A DNA stretch of 64,000 nt, from NCBI GenBank assembly GCA_028751875.1, contig CM054134.1, forward strand, positions 65,963,424 to 66,027,423, written 5' to 3'. Positions 19,270 through 30,965 of the stretch are shown here, in pieces. The notes beneath the pieces are model-generated. The model saw only the letters and a list, made by a program, of their open reading frames with translations. It was not told the origin of the DNA and ran no database searches. This DNA is from Rapana venosa. Taxonomy: Eukaryota > Mollusca > Gastropoda > Neogastropoda > Muricidae. Numbering within the stretch: the stretch's first letter is position 1; every line of letters starts with the position of its first letter. Both the position numbers and the translations under genes were made by a program.

Positions 19270-22200
19270 AAACGTAAAAAATCCCACCGGGCCTCATGGT
19301 ATACCAAACCAAAAAATCCCCAGGCCCCGGATTTCCCCGGGAAAACCCAAAAGGTTTCCCAATTTTTCCGCCCAACAATACCCAAAAACCCCCCCGTTTT
19401 CCCACCCAAAAAAACCTTTGAAACAAAGGACCCAAAAAACCCGAAAAATTTTTTTTTTCCAAACCGGAAAAACCCCCGTTGGAACCAAAAAAGCCACCGA
19501 CAGGGGGAAAACCCCAACCAAAAACCCCCTGGGAGGGTGGGCTCCCCCGGGTTTGATTTGCCCAAGTACACCAAATGACAAAGACGCCAGAATCCCATAC
19601 CGGGGGTCTCGCCGGGGGTTCCCAAAGGACCCGCCTTTGTTGCTCTCGGACGTGTCGAAAGTATGCTACTGATGTAAAACGCAGCAAAATTGGGCCCAGA
19701 CACAACCCCACTTTGGCACAGGGAATGTACGAACATAAGAGTGCGGAAAAAGGGAAAGAACGACACATGAGATGTCCAGAATATTGGACATTTGGGCCTG
19801 CAAAGTCAGGGGGAAAAACAGGGGGAAAAACGACCCGGGAAAGCCAAAAATTAAAATTACAGGGGGAAAACAGGAATAAACTGAACACGCTGGGGTTTCT
19901 CGTTCAAAAGACACCGTAAACCCCGTCATGAGCGCAGCTGTGCCCCAGCAGACTTATTACTTCCGCCTGAGAGCAACCCCTTTAACATAAAAGTACAGGC
20001 TAGCCCCACTCAACTGCAAAATGAACCCGTAAAAGAATTTTTGCCCACTAAAAGAGGTTCTGAATCAAACCCCCAAAAAGACATCCTCGTTGTGCAAGGC
20101 GCGGGAAAACGCCAGGTAGGAGAAGTGCATGGAAAGATGGGGGCGTTTGTGGGCCACATTGTAATAAAAATCAAATGAAAGAGGCTTGAGATCCTGGAGT
20201 TTGCCGTAAAAACCCCCTCCGTAGTGAAAACACTTGGCCCCACAAGAAATCCAGAAAAAATACAGGGAAAGCCAAATGGAGAAACCACAACCAAAAGATA
20301 CATATGGTGAAAAGACGGTTTCGTCTAGCGTAAATCGCACAGACACAAATTTTTCCAGGGAGACTAGGGAGTGTCATGTTTTGTGTGAGGGACTTTTCGA
20401 CACGTCTAAAGAAAAAACCCACAAGTGAACAACATCAGGATCAATTTGACCTGAGAAGCTGAAGGACCCAGAGGTATTGAAATTTTTTAAACAAAGGATG
20501 GGTGGAAAATTTGCAGCACCACTGTGTTTGACTAGACATGACACACTGACGAAATTTCAATACAGCGTGACTGAAACACAAACGAGCTTCTTGGCAAAAC
20601 CCCACCGTCAAAAAACCCGGGGGACACCCAAAAATCCTAAACTATGCGCAAGCGTAGAGAGTTGAAGAAAAAAAAAATGAAACAAAAGAAAGGCAGAACA
20701 ATATAGGGCGGGCAATAAAAGAACAGGAAATCCCCTGACAGGAAAAGAGAAATGGTCGGTGAACAGTGCCAAAAATTGAAGAGAACATAAAAAAACAAAA
20801 GCAAGAAAAGCATATCAGCGGTGAAGACCTGACTACACGAAACAGGAAAAGGTTTTTTAAAAATCCAAGACAAAAATGGGAAGTGCTCATGACGCCAGGA
20901 TATTCTGAACAGATGGACAGAAATTTTGCCCCGACCTGTATAACTATAGAAAAGCAGGAGTCCAGAAGTCCTAATGTACCCCAAAGCAAAGCACGAAGTC
21001 ACCTATCCTCCGGAAGATGGAAAACAGCGTCAGTCGTGGGAAAAAAAAAGGGAAATCGAAAGGGGCTGACAACTTCCAGCTGGTTGGTCCAAGTGGAGGG
21101 GAAGCCCTGATCGCGCCCCACTAAGATCTGCAAAAAACCCGCAGACAGGAAAATGGAACACCATGGACGCAGTCACTCACAACCCCTCCCCCAAAAAAAG
21201 GAAATCTACAACAATGCCATAATTACCGCACAATCGCCCCATATGTCACCCCAAGCAAGGGCATGTGCGTATATTTAATAACTGAAGCCACAAGCAGACC
21301 ATATTTTGAGGAAAAAAGAGGTTTAGAGCAGGGCGCAGACAACAGACAGTATTCAACCTCAGAATACTATGTAGCGGGACTTCAAATCAACAAGACCTAT
21401 ACCAGTTTTTATCGATTTTAAGAAGGCATTTGACGGGTGTGGCTGCGCTTTTTGGGCAAAACCGAACTTGACGCATCAAAGAAAATGTCGAGTCATCAAA
21501 AGTGTACAGCGAGGCCCAGGGAGGACTCAACAAAAACATTGGAGAATGGTTTTTGAACAACGTTGGAGTAGGCAGGGCTGTCTACTTACCCCCTTTTCAA
21601 CTCTTCCTTGAGGAATCAGGCTGATGCACGGAACATATGAAGGATCAGTCAGCATTGGTGGAGAACGATCACAAAAACCCCGTTCGCAGATGACATTGAG
21701 GAATAGCAGGATAGAAAAAGAGCTTGCCCCCCTAACAGAACATTGGATAAGGCCCCAAAAATGGCTGGAAACATGCAGAGAAGACCAAACTGATCTAATA
21801 ACACCCAAAGGGGATTAGCATGATATCAGGGTTAAGACCAAAGCGGAAACTTCAAGCTTCAAGTACCGGGGGGCCCTTTTACCGACCGGATCCAAGCCAA
21901 AGTAGTATGCAGGACTGCCAGACAATAACAGCTTTGTCAAAAAAAAACACCATCTGGAGAGATAGAATACTCACTTATTCCAAAGTCAGACTAATGCGTC
22001 CCCTTGTCATATCATATTTTGTATGCTGTGAATCAGGCCCTGATGCAGATTTTGGGGAGAAGGTACAGGCAATGGAGATGAATGCTTTTCGGAGACTCCT
22101 TGGCTTCTAACAAAGAACCACATAACCAACAAACGTGCAAAACAGAATCCCAGCCAAACCAGGACCCATTAAACCTTCCTAACGAGTGAAAAAGCGTTAA

Positions 22201-22435
22201 ACGTATATGGAATGGGCATGTCACAAGATCCCAAAAAAATTACAAAAGAATTTTGCAAGGCATGCAAGAGAAGAAAGAGGCAAAAGGGAGACGGGAAAAG
22301 GTTAATCGTGAATGGGCCAGGCCTAGAACAACAAAACCCTGAGAAAGGGACAAGCCAGAAAGAATGGAGGGTGTTGTGAGTCTTTGGGATGTCCCCCATG
22401 CAGCTTAGGCAATATTAAAGTGATAACCTTTGGAA
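19270..22435 (+). mobile_element. RTE-1: degraded RTE element nested in LINE-F
   Basis: The same family as RTE-2 on the other strand at 40046-43236. The 5' leader (GGTTTGATTTGCCCAAG, GTCGAAAGTATGCTACTGA) is shared. Endonuclease traces follow (a FLVHK-type block near 19890, RLRATP, EVLNQTPKK at about 20060, SNERGLRSW). Then comes the RT, with FIDFKKAFD at about 21412-21440 and LMRPLVISYFVCCESGPDAD near 21990. At 22140-22400 is the family's C-terminal region, still visible as EWMEGVVSLWD-like text. The reading is broken every few dozen bases, often in A and C runs, unlike RTE-2. That noise looks more like poor consensus than ageing. The left boundary is uncertain (19270-19490). Confidence 0.75.
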
Positions 22436-22439
22436 AGCA

Positions 22440-23690
22440 TATATATCAGTCCCTTTATGGCTCACTTTCAAATTATAACTTACTTCATCCAAGTCATTTC
22501 TGGCTTTAGAAAAAAATCATTCTTGTCATACAGCTCTGGTTAGACTTGTTGATGAATGGTTAAAAATATCAGTTGATAACAAATTTACTGGTGTGCTATT
22601 TATTGATTTTGCCAAAGCATTTGATGTCATAGATATAACCTTTTAGTCCGTAAATTGGTACTGATTAAATTATCTGACGATGATTTGTCATCATAAAATA
22701 ATTTCTTTCTAATCGAACCCAACTGCAAAAGATAATGAACGGCGTTCGGGAATTTTATCACAAAAATTTTGGTGTTCCGTAAGGATCAGTATTAGGGCCT
22801 CTTCTTTTTTCACTATATATAAATGACTCCCCCTTTATTTATTATAAATTCAAAAACTGTACTCTTTGGTGATGATATACTATCTACTCTTCTCATTCTG
22901 ACTTTAAAAAAATATAAAAACTCTATGCAACAAAAATGCGATCAATTGCTGGAATGCACCAGACTTAATCATATGGCCTTAAATGTTCAAAAACCTAAAT
23001 TCATGATAATTACGACTTGACAAAAATGACAAATGTAACCCTTGTTCTGCCCACCCCCAAAGTGGGAATACTACCATTAAAGAAGTAGATACTCATTGAC
23101 TCCTAGAAGTTACTGCTGGATAATGATAAATTTTCCTGGTCACACCATATTGACTTCTTACACAAACGAATTCACAAGATTTTTCAAAACACTAAAATCA
23201 AACTTTTTTTAGACCCCAATTCTCGTAAAAATGTTAGTATGCTGAAATCCCAATCATTTATTTATTTATTTCCTCAACATTGTATGATGGGTGCTTTGCT
23301 AATAGCTTAAAACCTCTTTCAAGAGCTCTTAAAGTGGTACTCCTAAAGTCTTCAACTTTATTACCCCAAGACTATATTAAATTGGACATTCTCCACCTAA
23401 CTTATCATCTGGAATATAATAAAAGCAATCATAATGTATTGCATAATGAACGGTCTGGCTCCATCTACACTGACTAGTACGTTTCCAATCAACCAGTCAA
23501 GGTAACACAAATAACATAGTAATACCGAAACCAAGACAAGATCTTTATAAGACAAGCCTCGTCACTGTTTGGAACTCATTGCCAACAAATCTTAAAAATA
23601 AAATAGCATTACATCTTTTAAGCATATAAAATCTTACCTGTTCCAGAAGATTAGTCAAATACGCTCCAAAACTATTATCAGTATAATAAG
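22440..23690 (+). pseudogene. LINE-F reverse transcriptase and C-terminal region
   Basis: Plus-strand frames give SGFRKNHSCHTALVRLVDEW, FTGVLFIDFAKAFDVID (first catalytic Asp), FGVP-GSVLGPLLFSLYIND, then LFGDDILSTL where the family has FADDT, so the YADD-type pair reads GDD. Next come HMALNVQKPKFMII, WSHHIDFLHKRIHK, IMYCIMNGLAPS and SLPTNLKNKIALHLFKHIKS. This is the full order of an L2/Rex1/CR1-like RT. At least eight frameshifts or stops are present. Its N-terminal endonuclease is at 18080-18960, on the far side of RTE-1. Confidence 0.8.
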
Positions 23691-23722
23691 GTAAGGAGTA
23701 TCAGTATTAGGCTTGTTAAATT

Positions 23723-23732
23723 GAGGCAACTG
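23723..23732. repeat. Target-site duplication, left copy (GAGGCAACTG)
   Basis: Ten bases directly before SINE-2a, repeated exactly after its poly-A at 24586-24595. Confidence 0.85.
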
Positions 23733-24583
23733 ACCAGCCGCCATGGCGCAGTGGTTAGCCTTGGGTTACGGACTGGAGGTCGTGGGTTCGACTTTCATAG
23801 AGTCATAGGGATTTTTTCGGACTCCGGCCGGCTCCTACCCAGAGTGAGTGTGCTGTGGGCTCAGTGGGAAGACTGGGACCACACAGTCGAGCTTCATCCA
23901 CTTTACGGATGCGAGTTTGAGAGTGCTGCTCAAATTACCTGACCAACACTGCAGGTGTCTGTATCTCTCGGGCCCGGTTGACGCCGGGATATATTATGAT
24001 AGTAAGCATAGAGTGCAACCTGTCAAGTGTCTCAAAGCATATGCACTTCCACAGAAGCATAATTATGTCATCCTCATTGTTATTGATCATCATGCAATTT
24101 TTAAAAAATTGCCTCAAATTCGGTGGTCCTAGTTCCTCTGGTCTCATGGTGATCTCAGATTTGGTTTGCCCATACATTCTGTGCCTGTGGTGAGTTTGTG
24201 TCAGGGCCTTTGGGGGTTGGAGGTTCACGGAGACAGTCGTTGGAGGGACGTTGTGGTGGTTGCATCTCGGGTGGGTAACTCACTCAGTCTGGCTCCGCGA
24301 CTGAGATAATACTGTATTAGTATGGGGCTTAGTAGGTGGTGTCCTGCGTATGTTAGCTCAGAACAGGCACCACTGAACACCACCAGAGTGACCCAGCAGC
24401 AGTGCAGGGCCCCTCTGGCAGGTGGCCCCACGGCGGCCTGATAGTGATGGGCTCCCTGTGAACCTCCGACTATGAGGATAAGACATAACAAATCTGGGCA
24501 TGGCTGTGGCGGGGAGATTGGAATGAGCGGGGTGGGAACAGCAGGACGGGGGACGTCACAGAAGATGAGGCAGCAAAAAAAAA
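23733..24583 (+). mobile_element. SINE-2a: long tRNA-headed SINE with poly-A and target-site duplication
   Basis: The head has a clear A box (TGGCGCAGTGG, 23744-23754) and B box (GGTTCGACTTT, 23785-23795) in tRNA spacing. A body of about 770 bp follows, including GGGAAGACTGGGACCACACA and GCAGGACGGGGGACGTCACA, and ends GAGGCAGC with a run of nine A. The body aligns from end to end with 37996-38793. The direct repeats GAGGCAACTG at 23723-23732 and 24586-24595 flank it. It carries no coding region. At roughly 850 bp it is unusually long for a SINE. Confidence 0.85.
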
Positions 24584-24585
24584 TG

Positions 24586-24595
24586 GAGGCAACTG
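24586..24595. repeat. Target-site duplication, right copy (GAGGCAACTG)
   Basis: Exact match to 23723-23732, two bases after the A run of SINE-2a. Confidence 0.85.
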
Positions 24596-24698
24596 TTAGC
24601 ACCACAAAAAACATCACTTGGGGAAAGTACATGAAAGTAACACCTAATCTTTCATACTGTGTGCATTTGGTAATTTTTCATGTCAGTTGATTCTTTTC

Positions 24699-24700
<2 letters not shown>

Positions 24701-24733
<33 letters not shown>
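24701..24733. repeat. 33-base G homopolymer
   Basis: An uninterrupted run of G followed by T/G-rich sequence to about 24960. Its length is likely uncertain in any assembly. Confidence 0.95.
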
Positions 24734-24734
<1 letters not shown>

Positions 24735-25038
24735 GTTTGTTAGTTTATTTTTTGTTGTTTATTTTGGTTTGTTTGTTTTTGTTTTGTTTTGGTTTGGGTT
24801 GTGTGTTTTTTCGGGGTGTGGGAGTGGGCATGGGGGTTGTTTGGTTGGGTGTTTTTGGGGGGAAGTGTTAGGGGTTTCATTTTTTTCTTCTTTTTTATGT
24901 TTGGTTTTTGTGTGTTTGTTTATTTTTTGTGGTTTTCTTTTAGTTTGTTCGATTGTTTTTTGCCAGAGGACCAGTCCAGATGTAAAAAAGCAACTACTGC
25001 TTATTCTATTACCCTCCTTTACTAAAAGGTTTTCAAAG

Positions 25039-25040
<2 letters not shown>

Positions 25041-25112
<72 letters not shown>
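25041..25112. repeat. (CT)n microsatellite
   Basis: Thirty-odd perfect CT units. Confidence 0.97.
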
Positions 25113-25115
<3 letters not shown>

Positions 25116-25254
25116 CAATTTCAAAAAATGTTATTTTTGGATATTTCATGGAGCATTTTCTTAATGTTGTTGACTTTTTAAAAGGTTTTTGTTTATTAAT
25201 AGTTTTTTTTTCTATCGCTTTATAATAAGACATATTTGTGAAAAATATTTTCTC

Positions 25255-25258
25255 ACAC

Positions 25259-25289
<31 letters not shown>

Positions 25290-25345
25290 TTATTTATTTA
25301 TTTTTTTAATTTATTTTATTTTATTTTTATTTTTTTTTTTTTTTG
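25255..25345. repeat. CA/TA/TTTA/T low-complexity tract
   Basis: Short CA, TA and TTTA runs merging into poly-T. From 24600 to 25830 I see only low-complexity sequence, no gene. Confidence 0.9.
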
Positions 25346-25754
25346 CTTGGCTTACTCTTCTCTCTGCTGTCTCCTCTCTATTCCAATCTATCTGATTATA
25401 ATTAATTATAATCGTGTATTTGATTTGGCATTCATGTCAGTTGGGAATTATGTGTTTGTTGAATATACTACCTCTTTTGTTTAAATAATTATCAATGTAT
25501 CCAATTGAGGATTGTGTGTTTGTTGAATTATATATATCTACCTCCTTTCTTTAAATGATATGTTAATGTTTTGTTGGTGGTGGTTTGTGTGAAGGAGGGG
25601 ATTGCTATTTTTGTTGTTGTTGTTGTTTTGGTCTGTTTTGTTTTTGTTGGTTGGTTGGTTTGCTTTTTGTTTTTGTTTTCTTTTGATGTTTGTTTCTTTT
25701 GTTGTTGTTGGTTGTTTTTTGCTAATCATTACGTTTCGTTGCGTCATTCATTTC

Positions 25755-25808
25755 ATCATTCATTCATTCATTCATTCATTCATTCATTCATTCATATATT
25801 CATTCATT
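25755..25808. repeat. (ATTC)n microsatellite
   Basis: About twelve ATTC units with one interruption, followed by CT and AAAT runs to 25840. Confidence 0.95.
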
Positions 25809-25829
25809 CCCTCTCTCTCTCTCAAATAA

Positions 25830-26368
25830 ATAAATAAATAAAAATAGAAAAGTTCTGTTGAATATCTACACTGCTTTGGACATGTGTATTTTGAATGGTA
25901 ATTGTAAAGACAACTTGAAATGTCGCTACACATATTTTCTTAATCTTGTAGTAGTGTCAACGAGTATTTTCTATTTTTCATGTGTTTGCGCTAAAATTAA
26001 ATCCTAAATAACTATTATCTCCTTCTAATTTCTTATTATCAAACAAACATTTCGTGGTTTTCTTAGTAACCCCCTTTTCTGAATACTGCAGTTTTAGTTT
26101 TGTCCATGTTTACACTTAATTTCTAAGACCTTTAATTATTTTTTAAGCCTGATGTGTGTAGTTGACGTACATGCACGTCATCAACAAATAACAGGATAAA
26201 CAACTCAATAATATCTGGAAACATTTGGGCACCATGTTTACCTTTTTCATTCATAATGTTTATTGATTCATAAACAATAGAAAACAATATGGGGCTTAGA
26301 ACACATCCTGTCTTATTCCCATGTGGGTTTGAAACATTAATTAATTCATAATTTGCTCACAAAAGAGG

Positions 26369-26414
<46 letters not shown>

Positions 26415-27600
26415 AGAGAGAGAACTCTGAACTCTGAAATGATTTAATTGTACATCGGCCTTAGGCCACAATGCATCAAAGGGAGTAAGGAGGGGGCACA
26501 ATGAAAAGAACAGCGATTTCACAAACACAACTTCAACAGAATTGAATCAGATAAACATTGCACGCTATGTACCTACACGTCTTCCCCTGTCAGCAACTGA
26601 GGGGTTTCCTTTGGTATCTATGTACATTAGTCTTCATTGTCGATTACAGCATCAACATAGCTAAAGAAAGACATCAGAATTTAATAATATTGACATAAAA
26701 TTTAAATACTTTAACAGTCTTAGTTGTCAAGCATTTTTTATAAAAGGGGTGCTATTCCTCTTTGTTTTGTACATTAAAGAGATCCATGCCCTTTTGATTA
26801 CACTCAAATGTAAAAAGCATCATGAAAAAATCATTGCAAAATCAAAATTCCTGTTAAATTTCAAAATTTCTTTTCTTTTTTTTGCTTTACTCCTTCACTA
26901 TCAAACAAATTCTGACCTTTTTCCTTTTTTTAAACCTAACAGTCTTAAACAAAAACCTTAGGAGTCTTTTTAAACCGTGAAAAATTTTCTATAGCATATC
27001 CAACAAAACTGGCAAGTGGTCAGATTCAACAAATTTTAAACCCTTAAAGACAAGACAGTATGACCAAAAACTTAAATAGATGACAAATAATCCACTGTAT
27101 TTTCCCCGGAATATCCAATAATGAAGCTTCATCAAAAGTGCTTCTGTAAGCCTTTAATAGATACAATCAAAATTTTACAAAATTCAACCAGCTGTTTCCC
27201 CAAAACATTAACAGAACTCTTTTAAAAATTTTTGGGGGTAAAATTTTATGGCGGCATTGTTTTTCAAAACCTACTGTCCCCATTGACAGTTTAGTGTTTG
27301 GCATTTATGTCCCCTTTTAAGGGTAGAAAAAATCCCATTATACTTAAATCTGTAAAACATTGACCCAAAACTTCAATGCCAAAAAGGCCCTTTGCTGGGT
27401 ATTCCAAATGCAAATCACATAATATAGCAAGAAAGAACATGATGTTTTTTTTTTGTTAAATAAAGTTTTTTAATTTTTACAACCACCAATTTTATGTTCA
27501 AAAAAAATTCCAAAGTTTTCCTAACAGAACAAAACCCCACCCCACAATAACGCCCTTGGTGTCAGTTTTTTTTGGTTTTTGGATATAAAATTATAAATCA
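25830..27600 (-). mobile_element. LINE-G: decayed LINE, endonuclease and RT, with an insertion at 26350-26680
   Basis: Minus-strand frames give, on the endonuclease side, a GDINAKH box near 27310, then SGENTVDYLSF and ESDHLPVLLDM-like text at 27110-27000. On the RT side (26345-25840) come GCVLSPILFSIVYESINIMN, FILLFVDDVHV (a YADD-type pair written FVDD), LSVNMDKTKTAVFRKG and a KYLGF-like LGFNF. Between the halves is a GA microsatellite (26362-26421) plus about 260 bp of unrelated sequence that includes CATCGGCCTTAGGCCACAA. Sequence right of 26850 is noisy. The middle RT blocks are missing. Confidence 0.7.
26362..26421. repeat. (GA)n microsatellite inside LINE-G
   Basis: GA tract with one interruption at the edge of the sequence that splits LINE-G. 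Confidence 0.95.
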
Positions 27601-28163
27601 CTGAATATCCAGCATCAAAATCAAAGCAACAAATGTTTCATACACATACAACATCATTAGGGAGAAAGAAATAAAATTTTTTTTTTAAATTTTTTTGCCA
27701 AAAAAAAAAAAAACCTTAAACATTGTAATTTTGGGAATTTAACAAACTTTTATTTAAAAACGTGTAAAAATGATTAGAAATTTTTCCTTTTTCAGTATTT
27801 TAACAATTGGAAAGGGCCCAGCCGATGTCCTTTATTGTCCCTGCGCACTTTTTTTTGTTGGGCCCAGACTTTGGATTTGTTTTTGCCATGTGCAGGGTCA
27901 TAACTCTATTTTTCCTAAAAGGTCTACAATCTGTCTGACTGCTGGTTTTCCAGTTTTTTTTTTCGACCCGTCTCTAAACCCGTGAACTGGATGCATCGTC
28001 TTGGGGGGGGGCTGGGGGGAGAAAGGTGGGTTTTTGGAGTGGTCCTTGTCTTCTTTTTCCATGTCCATGCCTGTCCTCTGTCTGACAGTCAGTCATTCAT
28101 CACTGTGTCATGCCACCTTGGTCGACCTTTTGGAGATGTCCTTCAAGATTGTCCACTATTAAT
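27600..28163. other. No gene identified
   Basis: A/T- and homopolymer-rich sequence with noise. If LINE-G had an ORF1 it would lie from here to about 29000 on the minus strand, but no RRM, coiled coil or 2A-like motif could be read. Confidence 0.5.
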
Positions 28164-28258
28164 CTTGTCATTGTCCTTTGTACAGCAGCATGTGGGTCAG
28201 CAGTGTCCTCACTGTCATTGTACTTTGTCTGCAGCATGTGGGTCAGCAGTGTCCTCAC
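28164..28258. repeat. Two direct copies of a 47-bp unit
   Basis: Two adjacent units share GCAGCATGTGGGTCAGCAGT followed by GTCCTCACT and differ at a few bases (CCTTTGTACAG versus ACTTTGTCTG). Confidence 0.85.
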
Positions 28259-29636
28259 TCAGTCCACCTGTCAGTGCCTGTTCAGCAGAATGCCTGTACT
28301 TAACACTTCTGCTTCAGTCTCTTTGTTACCCCTACTGTCAGCCAACCCCCCCTCATCACACTTGAAAACCCTTGTCGCTGCTTTGTCTTCTAGTCAGTCT
28401 TGTTCACATATTCTTTGTCTGACAATACCCCCACTTTTTTTTTTTGTAAGCATCCATGAGACATCTTTTTTGTTGTTTGTCACATTTCAGAGTTGCACGC
28501 ACACCGGGTACCCCCTGGTGCCCCCGTTATGACCACTTGATGCCTGTAGTTTCCTTCTGTCACTTTTGCTTTTCTAAACTTGATCGCTGCTGGGGGGTCC
28601 TTCACAGTCCAATTTTTCTGTGATCCAAAAACACTTTTTTTTGGGGCCTGTTTCCTGCCCAACATCACAATAGGTAGTTTTGGGGAGCACAGGAAAGGGC
28701 ATTTTTTTTTGTTGTGATCCCCAAAAAAAAACCGGGAGGGGACTGGTCCCAGGTCCATTCGCTTCTCTTGCACTGCTGCTTGGGCGATTTTTTTGAATTT
28801 ATTCCCGGGAAACACTTTGCCATGGCCAGGATTGTATAGTGTGGGAAGGTCCGTTGTGGAAAAAACCTGTACTGTACCATCATTGTCCTCCTGACATTGT
28901 CCAGTTTTCCCCTCCTACTGTGTATGTATAAGAAATGAAATCTTGCTTAATTAGTACCATTTAAAAAGGGGGTTTCCCCCAGACTTCGATTCATGTAGCC
29001 CCCTTCCTTTTTTCTGGCTTGAGCTTGAGACCACCTGCCCGGACTGAGCCCCAGGTGCCCTTGTCCCTAAATTTCAGCTTTCCCCCCATGGAAGTAGGAA
29101 ATCTCCCCTGCCCCCCGGTGGAACCCAGCTTTCCCTCTGTGCGGAAGGGGTCACAGCAACACGGAAACCCGCTAGCCCTCAGGTTTTTTTCTGGGGGTTT
29201 GGTCCCCCAAAAAATGCCTTTTTTCCCACCAAGGGCAGAACGCGAGGTTTGGGTCTTGGTTCGTCACTGTATGAACGGGTCTGCTAATCAAAGGCCCGGC
29301 AAGTATCATGCTCCCAGTTGGGGAAAGGGGAAGGGTCTTTTGGTTCCAAAACAACTGAGGTAGTTTGTTCATCCTCCCTTATATTCATCAACCCAATAAC
29401 CTAATGAGTCCCTTTTGCATTCCTTTTCAGTGGATTTTAGCTTTCTCTCCAAGCCAACCTGTCCTCATTGATGTTTTTTTTTCCCCGTTCTTGAATGTCT
29501 TCGTTTTCAAAAAAGATAGATGAAAAGATAGTAGAAGTAGATAGATAGAAGATGATGATAGATAAAAAGATGTAGAGAACAATGAACAATTAAAAAAAAT
29601 TATTGTTATTTGCAATCAACCATACGTTTGATAGCA
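28259..29636. other. No gene identified
   Basis: Mixed sequence with many C, G and T runs. Minus frames at 28480-28815 and 29172-29372 are hydrophilic but contain nothing recognisable. A GATA-like stretch lies at 29514-29565. Confidence 0.4.
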
Positions 29637-29740
29637 AAAGAAAAAAGAAGAGAGAGAAGAAGAGAGAAGAGGAAAAGGGGGAGAGAGAAGAGAGAGAGGG
29701 GAAAAAGAGAGAGAGAGAAGGAAAAGAGAGAAGAGAGAGC
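29637..29740. repeat. GA-rich simple repeat
   Basis: AGAG and AAAG runs of about 100 bp. Confidence 0.92.
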
Positions 29741-30859
29741 CTAATGCATGTGCTCCCCTTTTTCAGCAAACCTTGTTTTTGGGTGATATTTTTTTTTTTA
29801 AAGGGGATTTTTATCTTTAGAACTTGGTACCCTTTTTTTGTTCCGCTATTCTGACGAGGAAAAGGGCTTATTATTGTTTTTTCTTTTTCTACCTTGTCCT
29901 TTTTCCATTACTTTATGATTAATTATTTGTAAAACTTATTTTTTAATCACAAAACTCTTTTCACACCTTTTGACAGGTTTTTCCTTTTATGTTGACATCT
30001 TTTTTTTGTTTGTGGGGCATAGTTTTTTTTGCATTTTACAATACTTTAATAATTTAAAACTTGGGCTTTTCTTGCCGATGGAGATGCGCCAAGACCCAAA
30101 CCACTCATTTTACCTGTTCATTTTTTCTTTACCTGCTGTGTTTTGTTTCCCAGCAAAAGTGTTTTTTTAAATAGACCAGGGCAATCTCATTGCGGGGTCT
30201 ATTACCCAGCATAAATTGTATTGCAATGGGACGTCACTAAAATTTCATCGTTGTAAGGGACTATTATATCAAAATTTAAGCCCCGTGATTGAAAAAAAGC
30301 GGGCTGCATAAAAAGTGATCAAACCCGTCTTCCCATTTCTAGAGGGTGTTTACCTCAGACTAGTGGGCTAGGGGAAACGGGAATTTTTGTAAGCTGTTGC
30401 CTTTTGAGTACCGTGCTGCGGCAACGCTAAATTTTTAAAATTTGTCTCAACATTTTTTTCATTAGCTAGATGCGTTTTTTCCTTCTCCCTTAATCATAGA
30501 AATTTTAAAAGGATTAAAAAAATTTCGTTGACATAAATATGGTTTTGTTTTTTTTTACTGTGGTGTATATGGGGGGGTAATTGTACGATGTGTGTGTGTG
30601 TTTTGGTTTTTTATATGTTCTCTTCAAGCATAGGTTATCAGGGGGACGATTTGGTTCGCGACTGGATACTTGGTGTTTTGGCCTTCATACAATCCGTCAG
30701 TTTTGCCCAGCGTAAAGGGGTACCTGCCTTCTTTGGGGACAGGGAAAGGAAAAGCAGGGGAGGAAGAGGAGAGGGTTTCCCCGCCCAAAGATGCTGGGCC
30801 CCCCAAAAAACTGAGGTCTCTGACCCTCCCTCCTTGCAATCCGGTTACGGGAACATCTG
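29741..30859. other. No gene identified
   Basis: Noisy A/T-rich sequence with long T runs. No motif was seen on either strand. Confidence 0.4.
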
Positions 30860-30965
30860 TTAAGCGTTGTGTGCGTGCGTGCGTGTGTGCGTAATCAAAA
30901 GTCAAAAAATTTTATTCCAGATGGCCTTGGGGCGTGCGTGCGTGCGTGCGTGCGTGTTGCTGGTG
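30860..30965. repeat. (TGCG)n simple repeats
   Basis: Two TGCG/TGTG tracts (about 30868-30892 and 30931-30960). Confidence 0.9.

Noticed and set aside
23733..23805. Functional tRNA gene
   Set aside because: A and B boxes are present, but the sequence is the head of SINE-2, repeated at 37996, with no acceptor stem and no Pol III T-run terminator directly after.
25055..25170. Terminator or regulatory element in the CT tract
   Set aside because: It is a simple microsatellite; no gene lies next to it.
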